From positions 1 through 12,451 of the forward strand of contig CAIUBS010000105.1 of the NCBI GenBank assembly GCA_903897475.1: a stretch of 12,451 bases of DNA. Reading direction: 5' to 3'. This DNA is from an uncultured Actinomycetes bacterium. Its GTDB lineage: Bacteria; Actinomycetota; Actinomycetes; Nanopelagicales; Nanopelagicaceae. Every line of letters starts with the position of its first letter. Within the stretch, counting starts at the first letter, position 1. A model generated the notes under the pieces. That model did not search any database. It was given only the letters and a program-made list of their open reading frames with translations, and was not told the DNA's origin. Of the stretch, positions 1 to 8,474 are shown one piece after another. Position numbers and translations under genes: made by a program.

Positions 1-606
1 AAGCCGAGTTGAATCAATTAGAGCTGCATCCTCAGCTTGAGAAAGTGGCGAAACTGCACGATTGGAATCTATTTGGTCTCGGCTAGCTAAAGACTTTTCC
101 AACGTATTGGAATCAATTTCCTCTAACATCTCATTTTCACGTCGCTTTACGCGAGCGTCAATATCAGCGTGTAAATATATTTTTAGCTGAGCATTTGGCG
201 CAACAACCGTACCGATATCTCTTCCTTCTACAACTATTCCAATTGGTGCTTCTGCAATATACTTTCGTTGAAGATCTAATAAAACCTTGCGAACACCAGG
301 CATAGCACTTATTTGACTTACAAAATCATTGATACGCTGCAGTCGAATCTCAGTAGAGACATCTTTGTCATTGAGAAAAACTTGAGGTCCAGCTGGATTA
401 GTCTTAAATGTTATTTGGTTTTGATCAAGCAAGGCGAGTAAAGCTTTTTCTTCAAAAAGATTGTTTTCTATCGCCAAAAGAGTCACGGCTCGATATAAAG
501 CTCCAGTATCTAAGTAGCTCCAATTTGCCCTTATGGCGATAGCCTTAGCAGTTGAAGATTTTCCTGAACCACTCGGACCATCAATTGCTAGCACTAAAGC
601 AGACAT
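1..606 (-). CDS. cmk: Cytidylate (CMP) kinase, 3' end cut by window edge
   Basis: Transfers phosphate from ATP to CMP or dCMP in cytosolic pyrimidine nucleotide synthesis. The 202 visible codons begin at ATG 606, and an in-frame stop lies just upstream, so this start is well fixed. The P-loop GPSGSGKS is at residues 10-17, DTGALYR at 33-39, and the CMP-kinase motif VEGRDIGTVVAP follows about two thirds along. The visible end (DAALIDSTRL) matches the region just before the last helix, so about 20 residues of a usual 220-230 aa protein are missing. In some actinobacteria cmk is fused to the GTPase gene der, and the window cannot show whether that holds here. It lies 31 bp after tyrA but has its own -10-like box, so it probably has its own promoter. 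Confidence 0.95.
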   Translation of the reverse strand, partial: MSALVLAIDGPSGSGKSSTAKAIAIRANWSYLDTGALYRAVTLLAIENNLFEEKALLALLDQNQITFKTNPAGPQVFLNDKDVSTEIRLQRINDFVSQISAMPGVRKVLLDLQRKYIAEAPIGIVVEGRDIGTVVAPNAQLKIYLHADIDARVKRRENEMLEEIDSNTLEKSLASRDQIDSNRAVSPLSQAEDAALIDSTRL

Positions 607-618
607 GTCATAAGTCTA
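604..618 (-). promoter_or_regulatory. Leaderless promoter -10 box of cmk
   Basis: On the minus strand TAGACT (618-613) is followed by six bases (TATGAC) and then the cmk ATG. This is the actinobacterial TANNNT box placed so that transcription would begin at the start codon. No convincing -35 hexamer is seen 16-18 bp upstream, and no Shine-Dalgarno precedes the ATG. Confidence 0.5.
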
Positions 619-637
619 TCTTTAGTCGTAAATACAT

Positions 638-1699
638 TTATCGATTTTTAACCTGATGAACCTTAAATCCCTGATCATTTAAGTGTATTGAAAGCTTTTT
701 ACAATCAACTTCAGACAAAGCCAAGGTAATCAATCCTGTCTCCTGGCCTGGTGAGTGTTCTATGCTCAGATCTTCAACGTTAACTGAGATCTTTGCGCAC
801 TCATTAAAAATACGAGCCAGTTGTCCAGGCTTATCATCAATTACAATCGGTAGATATGAATAATTTCTCTCTCTTGCACCATGCTTACCTGGAATCAAGT
901 TTTTGCCCATTACGCCATTTTTAAAAAACTTAACCAATTCAGATTTGTTTGACACTTGTAAATTGTTTTGCAGTTGTGTGAGGTCCTCAATTACCTGAGT
1001 CAACGCTGGATAAATCGCTGATTTATTATGAATCAATATTTCACTCCATAATGATGGATCTGATAGAGCCAATCTGGTTACATCTCTTAACCCTTGTCCT
1101 GCAATATTTAAATCATCTTCAGACATACCAAGTAGTTGAGTCGCCATGACAGAGCTAAGTACTTGAGGTAAGTGCGAAGTCTTTGCCACAACAAAATCAT
1201 GTTCATCTGCGGTAAGCCAATAAGCGGTTCCTCCACATATTTTGATCAAGTCAGATGCAACAGAAATTGCTTGCTTGCTAGATTTTTCTGACTTAATTGC
1301 CACCCACGCTCTTGCTAGAAACAAGTCAGCTCTTGCCGCTTGGGCGCCAGTTAGTTCACGACCAGCCATAGGGTGAAGGGATACAAAGTTTTCAGGATTT
1401 TCTGATAATTGTTGAACCTTTACTAAAAGATCAGACTTAACACTTGAAATATCACAAATAACAACCGATGACTCCGCTTTCAATTGTTGTAGTACAACAG
1501 CTTCGTTTACTTCAATGGGTACAGCAACGATAATAAGATCTGGCTTCTCTACAGGTGTACCCTTTATTAAATCATTGCTAAGTCGCTGCGTCTGCTCATC
1601 AGTATCAATCATCTGCACCTTAATAGATGAATTCTTTAGAGCTAGACCAATTGAGGTCCCAATAAGACCTGCTCCTACAATGCGAACAGAGTTAATCAT
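638..1699 (-). CDS. tyrA: Prephenate dehydrogenase with C-terminal ACT domain
   Basis: Oxidatively decarboxylates prephenate to 4-hydroxyphenylpyruvate with NAD(P), the committed step to tyrosine. The 353-aa protein opens with a Rossmann dinucleotide motif GAGLIG (9-14). The family signature HPMAGRE is at 109-115, with a second conserved-type histidine in SHLPQ (175-179). The helical dimerisation segment follows (GLRDVTRLALSDPS near 203). Residues about 282-350 form an ACT domain (LPIVIDDKPGQLARIF...), the usual site of amino-acid feedback control, so tyrosine inhibition is likely by family analogy. The ATG lies 4 bp after the aroH stop with no good Shine-Dalgarno, which suggests cotranscription and translational coupling with chorismate mutase, the preceding pathway step. 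Confidence 0.95.
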   Translation of the reverse strand: MINSVRIVGAGLIGTSIGLALKNSSIKVQMIDTDEQTQRLSNDLIKGTPVEKPDLIIVAVPIEVNEAVVLQQLKAESSVVICDISSVKSDLLVKVQQLSENPENFVSLHPMAGRELTGAQAARADLFLARAWVAIKSEKSSKQAISVASDLIKICGGTAYWLTADEHDFVVAKTSHLPQVLSSVMATQLLGMSEDDLNIAGQGLRDVTRLALSDPSLWSEILIHNKSAIYPALTQVIEDLTQLQNNLQVSNKSELVKFFKNGVMGKNLIPGKHGARERNYSYLPIVIDDKPGQLARIFNECAKISVNVEDLSIEHSPGQETGLITLALSEVDCKKLSIHLNDQGFKVHQVKNR

Positions 1700-1703
1700 T
1701 AAA

Positions 1704-2066
1704 CTACTGCGCTAAATCTTTGCGTAGCACTGCAGCACCCTTTAAATAGATATGTTTAACCTCTGTAAGTCCACCCTCTAAATTGGCATGCATCATTACG
1801 CGCACCACCCTTGGCAGTGCCCCAACTACATCAATTTCGACTGAACACAGAAGCGGAACTGATCCCAGACCTATTTTTCTAGCTGCTGCCGCAGGAAAGT
1901 CACTCTTCAAATCCTGAGTAGCAGTCAGAATTATCGAAATTAAATCGTCTTTGGAAAGATTATTCGCCTCAAGCATCTGGGTTAAAAGTTGCCCAACGCA
2001 GAGCTCCATTTCGGCAACTGAATCTAGATCTAGTTGGGTTGCTCCCCTTATAGCCCGTACTGACAT
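1704..2066 (-). CDS. aroH: Monofunctional chorismate mutase, AroH type
   Basis: Converts chorismate to prephenate in tyrosine/phenylalanine synthesis; the downstream tyrA product uses prephenate. The 120-aa product matches the Bacillus AroH fold family rather than the all-helical AroQ type. It starts with IRGAT (R7), has ATQDL (49-53), then CSVEIDVVGALPRVVRVMM carrying C74, E77 and R89, and ends with HIYLKGAAVLR (Y107). These correspond to B. subtilis AroH R7, C75, E78, R90 and Y108. The reading frame is open 57 codons further upstream, to 2237, but that part is AT-rich and does not resemble the family. The family N-terminus and a -10 box six bases before ATG 2066 both favour this start. Confidence 0.93.
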   Translation of the reverse strand: MSVRAIRGATQLDLDSVAEMELCVGQLLTQMLEANNLSKDDLISIILTATQDLKSDFPAAAARKIGLGSVPLLCSVEIDVVGALPRVVRVMMHANLEGGLTEVKHIYLKGAAVLRKDLAQ

Positions 2067-2078
2067 TTGCTTATAGTA
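2064..2078 (-). promoter_or_regulatory. Leaderless promoter -10 box of aroH-tyrA
   Basis: TACTAT (2078-2073, minus strand) is followed by AAGCAA and then ATG at 2066. The spacing is the same as at cmk, scpA, parA and the small ORF near 11993. No Shine-Dalgarno is present. If used, transcription would begin at the start codon, so the mRNA would have no leader able to hold an attenuator or T-box. Confidence 0.55.
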
Positions 2079-2311
2079 CCGAGATGGACATGAATTAGGA
2101 TTAAGGTTTAACTGATATGACATTATGTCGTTTAATGAATCTATTAACTTTACGAAAAGCGATAAATTGTTAAAACCTTTTTCTCTATCAATACGAAAAA
2201 ACAATAAAACGTTAAATTGACTATTTCTTGCGCACAATAAAGTCGATAAACCGCTTTTTATTTGTGTCTTGAATATCTATAAGTCGATATATAGTTTTTA
2301 CAAAAAACGTT
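2067..2311. other. AT-rich intergenic region between rluB and aroH
   Basis: This is the longest protein-gene gap in the window (245 bp), strongly AT-rich, with no convincing coding sequence on either strand. It holds the aroH -10 box, a 12-bp inverted repeat reaching into the end of rluB, two copies of AAGTCGATA (2240-2248 and 2281-2289), and an 11-bp palindrome at 2119-2129. No GC-rich terminator hairpin for rluB is visible. Confidence 0.6.
2119..2129. repeat. 11-bp palindrome GACATTATGTC
   Basis: This is a perfect GACAT-T-ATGTC inverted repeat about 40 bp upstream of the aroH -10 box. It could be an operator. Part of it (ACATTATGTC) also resembles the right half of actinobacterial dif sites as I recall them, but the left arm does not fit. 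Confidence 0.4.
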
Positions 2312-2317
2312 TTATTG
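2202..2317. repeat. 12-bp perfect inverted repeat pair
   Basis: CAATAAAACGTT at 2202-2213 is matched by its exact reverse complement AACGTTTTATTG at 2306-2317, with 92 bp between the arms. The right arm overlaps the last codons and stop of rluB and contains the palindrome AAAACGTTTT (2304-2313). Function is unknown. Low sequence complexity makes chance occurrence possible. Confidence 0.45.
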
Positions 2318-3046
2318 CTTTAACTGTAAAGCCGTAAATAAGTTTGTCATTTCCTGCGAATTCAGCACCCTATGCCGACCAGGTTTCATCTCCCCGAGCG
2401 CTATTGGACCAAATTCTAAACGAATCAGACGCAGCACCTTTAGGCCAAGGGACTCTATCAACCTTCGAATAATGTGGTACCTACCCTCATGGATGGTGAT
2501 CTCTACCCAATGGTGGTTTTTACTAACAGCCCTGGCATGAACAACTTTTACCGCCCTGGCCAATCCATCTTCTAGCCTTACCCCCTGCAACAACTGGTCG
2601 GAAAGCTGCTTGTTAAATTCACCTTCAATCTCGACTAGATATCGTTTTTCTAAGCCGTATGAAGGATGAGTCGCACGATGTGCCAATTCCCCGTCATTAG
2701 TTAGCAGAATTAACCCTTCAGAATCTTTGTCTAAACGACCAACATGGTAAAGGCGGTCTTTTCGGTCTTTAAAGTAATCACCCAGATTGCTTCTGCCCTC
2801 TGGATCTGACATGGTGGAAATAACGCCCGACGGTTTATGAAACGCTAGATAAGTTTTAGACTTATTAATATTTAAACTCTCACCATCAACTTTAATATCA
2901 GAGATTTCCGGATCAAACTTGTTTCCAAGTTCTAAAACTACTTGGCCATCAACACTAACCCTGCCTTCGAGGATTAGTTGATCAGCAGCTCGCCTACTAG
3001 CGATGCCAGCATCTGCAATGATTTTGTTTAATCTAATTTGACCCAC
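2312..3046 (-). CDS. rluB: Ribosomal large-subunit pseudouridine synthase, RluB/RsuA family
   Basis: Isomerises a uridine in rRNA to pseudouridine; position in the scpAB-rluB block suggests the 23S enzyme. The 244-aa protein has an N-terminal S4 RNA-binding domain (about 3-50, IRLNKIIADAGIASRRAADQ). The pseudouridine synthase core follows: HKPSG (70-74), catalytic loop GRLDKDSEG (103-111) with D106 as the expected nucleophile, LLTNDG next to it, and C-terminal EGRYHIIRRL (177-186). Length is normal for the family. The start used is GTG 3046, right before the S4 domain, with a -10-like TAGAGT five bases upstream and no strong Shine-Dalgarno. It follows scpB by 53 bp. The exact target uridine cannot be read from sequence. 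Confidence 0.92.
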   Translation of the reverse strand: MGQIRLNKIIADAGIASRRAADQLILEGRVSVDGQVVLELGNKFDPEISDIKVDGESLNINKSKTYLAFHKPSGVISTMSDPEGRSNLGDYFKDRKDRLYHVGRLDKDSEGLILLTNDGELAHRATHPSYGLEKRYLVEIEGEFNKQLSDQLLQGVRLEDGLARAVKVVHARAVSKNHHWVEITIHEGRYHIIRRLIESLGLKVLRLIRLEFGPIALGEMKPGRHRVLNSQEMTNLFTALQLKQ

Positions 3047-3057
3047 GCTTAACTCTA
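3044..3057 (-). promoter_or_regulatory. Possible leaderless -10 box of rluB
   Basis: TAGAGT (3057-3052, minus strand) lies five bases before the GTG start of rluB, one base closer than in the other predicted leaderless genes. The non-ATG start and shifted spacing make this weaker than those. Confidence 0.25.
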
Positions 3058-3099
3058 GCGTGATTTAATACTGGTAAATAAATATCAAGGGTACAAAAT

Positions 3100-3657
3100 C
3101 TAATCAGTCAAAGTGGATAGCAACTCATCTAAGCCATCAATATCTGGCAAAAATGGCGCAAGAGCTGGCAGATCTGCAATTGAATTTAGGCCCAGTTTCT
3201 CTAAGAAAAAGGAGGTAGTTTGATACAAAACAGCACCAGATTCCCCTTCAACCCCTGCCTCTTCTACCAATCCTCGATTAACCAAGGTTTTCATTACCGC
3301 CTCTACATTGACTCCTCTAATAGCAGATACACGGGCTCTGGAGACTGGTTGGCGATAAGCGATCACCGCTAATGTCTCTAGCGCTGCCTGAGTTAAGCGA
3401 GCTTGCTGACCATCTAGGACGAACTTTTCTACTAAAGCAGACATCTCCGGATGGCTATAAAAACGCCAGCCCCCTGAAACCTGGCGAAGTTCAAATCCGC
3501 GCTGCTCAGCTTCATACTTTGCCGCCAACTCCTTAAGGGCCGCCGCTATAGATTCAGTGGGAATCTCAATGATCTGGGCCAAAACTAATTCAGAAACCGG
3601 CTCATCAACGACCATTAAGATGGCTTCTAAACTACGTTGAAGTTCAACTTCAGACAT
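3100..3657 (-). CDS. scpB: Segregation and condensation protein ScpB
   Basis: Dimeric winged-helix (kite) subunit of the SMC-ScpA-ScpB complex that folds and helps segregate the chromosome. The 185-aa protein begins SEVELQRSLEAILMVVDEPVSE, then has two winged-helix domains. The signature LTQAALETLAVIAYRQPVSRARVSAIRGVN lies in the second one, followed by LVNRGLVEEAG. The acidic C-terminus (DIDGLDELL) is usual. The start is taken at ATG 3657, overlapping the scpA stop by 8 nt. An in-frame ATG at 3669 would add only MGPI; a GGGG run nearby gives neither a clear ribosome site. The overlap with scpA points to coupled translation of the two partners. Confidence 0.94.
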   Translation of the reverse strand: MSEVELQRSLEAILMVVDEPVSELVLAQIIEIPTESIAAALKELAAKYEAEQRGFELRQVSGGWRFYSHPEMSALVEKFVLDGQQARLTQAALETLAVIAYRQPVSRARVSAIRGVNVEAVMKTLVNRGLVEEAGVEGESGAVLYQTTSFFLEKLGLNSIADLPALAPFLPDIDGLDELLSTLTD

Positions 3658-4525
3658 TATCGGCCCCATCTTCTAATTGAGGTGGCGTATCAAACTCATC
3701 GCTGACTCGAATCTCACCCTCAGCACTACCTACCCAGGTTATCTGCAACTCACCCAAAGATACTACCTGCTCAAATCGAACAACACCCTCTCGATAAAGC
3801 TCAAGAAGTGAGAGAAAACGAGCGATTATCACGAGGGTTGAACCAGCATCGGCTATCAACGCCCTAAATGTGACTCGGCCAGATCGACGAAGTTGCTCCA
3901 CCACTTTGGTAGCTTGCTCGGCTACGCTTACGAGCGGTCGGTGCAGGTGGTCGATGCTAAATGCTGGTGCGCTCTTCGGGGTTAGTACTCGATTTGCAAT
4001 TGCAGCAAAACGTTGAGCCCCAACGCCGATTAATACCTCAGGCAGTAATTGAGCAAAATGAGGTTCAAGAGCTACCGTCCTTGCAAAGGACTTCTCCTCA
4101 CGCTCAATGCGCTCTGAAAAGATTGAGGCTATCTCTTTGAAAGCTCGATATTGAAGTAGTCGAGCAAACAAAAGATCTCTAGCCTCAAGTAGGGCAAGAT
4201 CTGCCTCATCATCGACCTCTCCCGAAGGTAGAAGTTTTGCCGCTTTAAGGTCCAAGAGAGTTGCTGCGACCACTAAAAACTCGGTGGTTTTATCTAAATC
4301 CCAGCCATTTTCGCTGTTTTCGAGCTGCTTTATATATGAAATAAATTCATCAGTGACCGCTCCGAGGGCAACCTCTGTTATATCCATCTTATGGCGTGAG
4401 ATCAGCTGCAATAAAAGATCAAACGGACCGTCAAAATTATCTAGATGCAGCGAAAAACCTGCGACTCGTCCATCAGTTATCGATGGCGCAGCCCCCGTTG
4501 GAACTGAAATATTTTCTTGCGACAT
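3650..4525 (-). CDS. scpA: Segregation and condensation protein ScpA (kleisin)
   Basis: Kleisin subunit that bridges SMC heads and binds a ScpB dimer in the chromosome condensation complex. From ATG 4525 the product is 291 aa. The N-terminal SMC-binding helices carry FDGPFDLLLQLISRHKMDIT (31-50) and TEFLVVAATLLDLKAAKLLP (81-100). A charged middle region follows, then a C-terminal winged helix (RVTFRALIADAGS...ARFLSLLELYREGVVRFEQ). A GTG at 4570 is in frame and would add 15 residues, but those codons lie over the divergent promoter region and look non-conserved. TATCTT six bases before ATG 4525 supports the shorter form. It heads the scpA-scpB unit, divergent from parA. Confidence 0.94.
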   Translation of the reverse strand: MSQENISVPTGAAPSITDGRVAGFSLHLDNFDGPFDLLLQLISRHKMDITEVALGAVTDEFISYIKQLENSENGWDLDKTTEFLVVAATLLDLKAAKLLPSGEVDDEADLALLEARDLLFARLLQYRAFKEIASIFSERIEREEKSFARTVALEPHFAQLLPEVLIGVGAQRFAAIANRVLTPKSAPAFSIDHLHRPLVSVAEQATKVVEQLRRSGRVTFRALIADAGSTLVIIARFLSLLELYREGVVRFEQVVSLGELQITWVGSAEGEIRVSDEFDTPPQLEDGADNV

Positions 4526-4531
4526 GCGCAC

Positions 4532-4561
4532 AAGATACTTCACACATCCTTGCCTTTGCAC
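4532..4561 (-). promoter_or_regulatory. Promoter of scpA (leaderless)
   Basis: TATCTT (4537-4532, minus strand), then GTGCGC, then ATG 4525 gives the same six-base spacing seen at other unit heads. A weak -35 candidate is GTGCAA (4561-4556) or TGCAAA (4560-4555), at 18 or 17 bp spacing. It abuts the -35 of the divergent parA promoter. Confidence 0.5.
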
Positions 4562-4567
4562 TTGCCC
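4550..4567. repeat. Three tandem TTGCNN hexamers between divergent promoters
   Basis: TTGCCT, TTGCAC and TTGCCC follow one another without gaps across the -35 regions of both parA and scpA. Short tandem repeats of this kind are typical operators for ribbon-helix-helix repressors, and the parA operon encodes a probable one. Operator function is inference. Confidence 0.4.
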
Positions 4568-4578
4568 CACCGTAGGTT
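4550..4578 (+). promoter_or_regulatory. Promoter of parA operon (leaderless)
   Basis: TTGCCT (4550-4555), a 17-bp spacer, and TAGGTT (4573-4578) form a well-spaced -35/-10 pair. CTGGCC and the parA ATG at 4585 follow directly, so transcription should begin at or next to the start codon. This is the best complete promoter in the window. Confidence 0.6.
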
Positions 4579-4584
4579 CTGGCC

Positions 4585-5526
4585 ATGGGAAAAAACGCTA
4601 GACAGACATCTCGGTTAACCGCTAAATCGACAAACTCACCTGCCCGCTCCAATCCCCGTGAAGAGAGCTTGGCGACTACTGCTGATGTTTTGGGCAGAAG
4701 ATTAAAAAACTTTCCTGAACCTCCAAAAAATCCAGAGCCTGGTAATGCAAAGGTAATCTCTGTAGTCAATCAAAAAGGAGGAGTAGGTAAGACCACCACC
4801 GCTATTAACTTGGGAGCCGCGCTAGCCGAAGCTGGTCGTCGAGTGTTGCTGATTGATTTTGATTCTCAGGCTTCCATGACAACTGGTCTTGGAATAAAGG
4901 GTGCTGCACTTCGCGAGCAATATGGTTCTATTTGGTACTTATTAAATGACTCTGAAGCAAAACTTGAAGATTTTATCCTTAAATCAGCAGTGCCTGGTTT
5001 AGATTTTATTCGCGGCCATGAAGACTTAGCCGCTGCTGAAGCCGCATTTGTTTCTGAAATCGCCAAAGAACATAAATTACGCAAACTTTTAGCGCCAGTG
5101 TTAGATAAATATGACGCAATTCTGATTGATTGCTCTCCTTCACTTGGTACTTTGACGGTTAATGCCCTTACCGCATCTAATGGTGTGATCATTCCAATGG
5201 AGTGCGAGTACTTTGCAGTGCTTGGACTTTCGCTAGTTAAAAAAACTATCGAAAAGATAAAGGAAAACACCAATCCTGAGTTGAAAATATATGGAATATT
5301 AGCGACCATGTTTGAACGAAAAACAAGTCACTCTCGCGAAGTTCTTGAGTTAATCGACAAGGAATTTCCAGATGAGGTTTTCGACACTATTATTTCTAGA
5401 ACTGTTCGCTTTTCAGAGTCAACAGTTGCAGGTTTACCAGTAACAGCATATGCAAGCAGTAGTACAGGATCTGCTTCATATCGCCGGTTGGCTAAAGAGT
5501 TAATCGCTAGAGGAGGCGCAAAATGA
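4585..5526 (+). CDS. parA: ParA/Soj-family partition ATPase
   Basis: Walker-type ATPase of the ParA/MinD superfamily, expected to dimerise with ATP and bind DNA non-specifically. The 313-aa protein has a deviant Walker A KGGVGKTT (64-71), the LLIDFDSQAS motif (88-97), Walker A'/B-region ILIDCSPSLGTLTVNAL (179-195), CEYFAVLGL (207-215) and RTVRFSESTVAGLPV near the end. All key P-loop residues are present. The first 53 or so residues are a basic, S/T/P/N-rich extension with no recognised domain, not the helix-turn-helix of type Ia plasmid ParA. It corresponds by position to M. tuberculosis Rv1708 (ParA2) beside scpA, so it is likely an accessory rather than the oriC-linked ParA. It overlaps the next gene by ATGA. 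Confidence 0.9.
   Translation: MGKNARQTSRLTAKSTNSPARSNPREESLATTADVLGRRLKNFPEPPKNPEPGNAKVISVVNQKGGVGKTTTAINLGAALAEAGRRVLLIDFDSQASMTTGLGIKGAALREQYGSIWYLLNDSEAKLEDFILKSAVPGLDFIRGHEDLAAAEAAFVSEIAKEHKLRKLLAPVLDKYDAILIDCSPSLGTLTVNALTASNGVIIPMECEYFAVLGLSLVKKTIEKIKENTNPELKIYGILATMFERKTSHSREVLELIDKEFPDEVFDTIISRTVRFSESTVAGLPVTAYASSSTGSASYRRLAKELIARGGAK
5509..5516 (+). promoter_or_regulatory. Strong Shine-Dalgarno of the small gene after parA
   Basis: AGAGGAGG lies six bases before ATG 5523, inside the last parA codons. It is among the clearest ribosome binding sites in the window and fits an internal operon gene. With the ATGA overlap it supports coupled, possibly abundant production of the ParA partner. 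Confidence 0.8.
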
Positions 5527-5921
5527 GTCGTAGAGTTTCTCTGCCCGGAGCAGATGAATTATTTAGAAATACTGCAACTTTAAGTGCAGTGCCCTCACAA
5601 CGAGAGAACGCAGAAGAGATCAGTGAGGCACCGGTTTCATCAGCAAAACAGAAAAACTCCGTCAGACAAACTCCGCGTCGTCGTGTAAATGCATTTGATC
5701 GCACACCATCGGGACGAGAAAAACATGATGAGAAAATTACTGTCTACCTATCCCCTGATGAGCTATATGACTTAGATCAAGCACGCCTAGCTTTAAGAGG
5801 TGACCTAGGTTTAGCAGTTGATCGAGGTCGCATAGTCAGAGAGTCATTGTCAATTATTATTGCTGATCTTGAGTCAAAAGGTGATCAAAGTATTATCGCT
5901 CGCAGATTGCGCGGGCGATAG
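5523..5921 (+). CDS. Small basic protein with probable RHH C-terminus; putative ParA partner
   Basis: Not assigned to a named family. The 132-aa protein has three parts. A short N-terminal motif RRVSLPGADELFR (3-15) is followed by a polar, low-complexity linker with a basic TPRRRV patch (50-55). The C-terminal domain reads KITVYLS (71-77, strand), PDELYDLDQARLALRGD (78-94, helix), a loop, then RGRIVRESLSIIIADLES (101-118, helix). This strand-helix-helix pattern is what ribbon-helix-helix DNA-binding proteins show. It overlaps parA by 4 nt and has a strong Shine-Dalgarno. In plasmid type Ib partition loci a small RHH protein encoded just after parA binds the centromere, represses the operon, and stimulates the ATPase through its N-terminus; a similar role is inferred here, not shown. 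Confidence 0.8.
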   Translation: MSRRVSLPGADELFRNTATLSAVPSQRENAEEISEAPVSSAKQKNSVRQTPRRRVNAFDRTPSGREKHDEKITVYLSPDELYDLDQARLALRGDLGLAVDRGRIVRESLSIIIADLESKGDQSIIARRLRGR

Positions 5922-5922
5922 T
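5892..5922 (+). terminator. Hairpin between convergent parA operon and xerD
   Basis: ATCGCTCGC (5895-5903) pairs with GCGGGCGAT (5911-5919) with one T/G wobble and a 7-base loop. Three more pairs (one wobble) extend the stem to 5892/5922. A modest T-rich stretch follows (5923-5933). It lies over the last codons of the small gene and next to the xerD stop, so it may serve both directions. The lack of a strong T-run lowers confidence. Confidence 0.4.
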
Positions 5923-5923
5923 T

Positions 5924-8474
<2,551 letters not shown>

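Noticed and set aside
2067..2237. 57-codon N-terminal extension of the aroH frame
   Set aside because: AT-rich, unlike any AroH protein, and separated from the family start by a -10 box placed for leaderless translation at ATG 2066.
2067..2311. T-box or attenuator controlling aroH-tyrA
   Set aside because: No T-box core motif or terminator hairpin is visible, and the -10 box just before the ATG leaves no leader.
4526..4570. GTG 4570 as the scpA start
   Set aside because: The extra 15 codons cover the divergent promoters and the TTGCNN repeats, and are not part of the kleisin domain; ATG 4525 has a -10 box at the standard spacing.
4473..4769. Minus-strand frame spanning the scpA-parA promoters
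   Set aside because: It overlaps the start regions of two well-supported genes in the wrong frame and has no family similarity.
4866..5309. Open frame antisense to parA (and similar antisense frames over tyrA, scpA, xerD, pyrG, recN, tlyA)
   Set aside because: No recognisable domains and no ribosome sites; each lies opposite a gene with strong family motifs, so they are shadows of coding bias.
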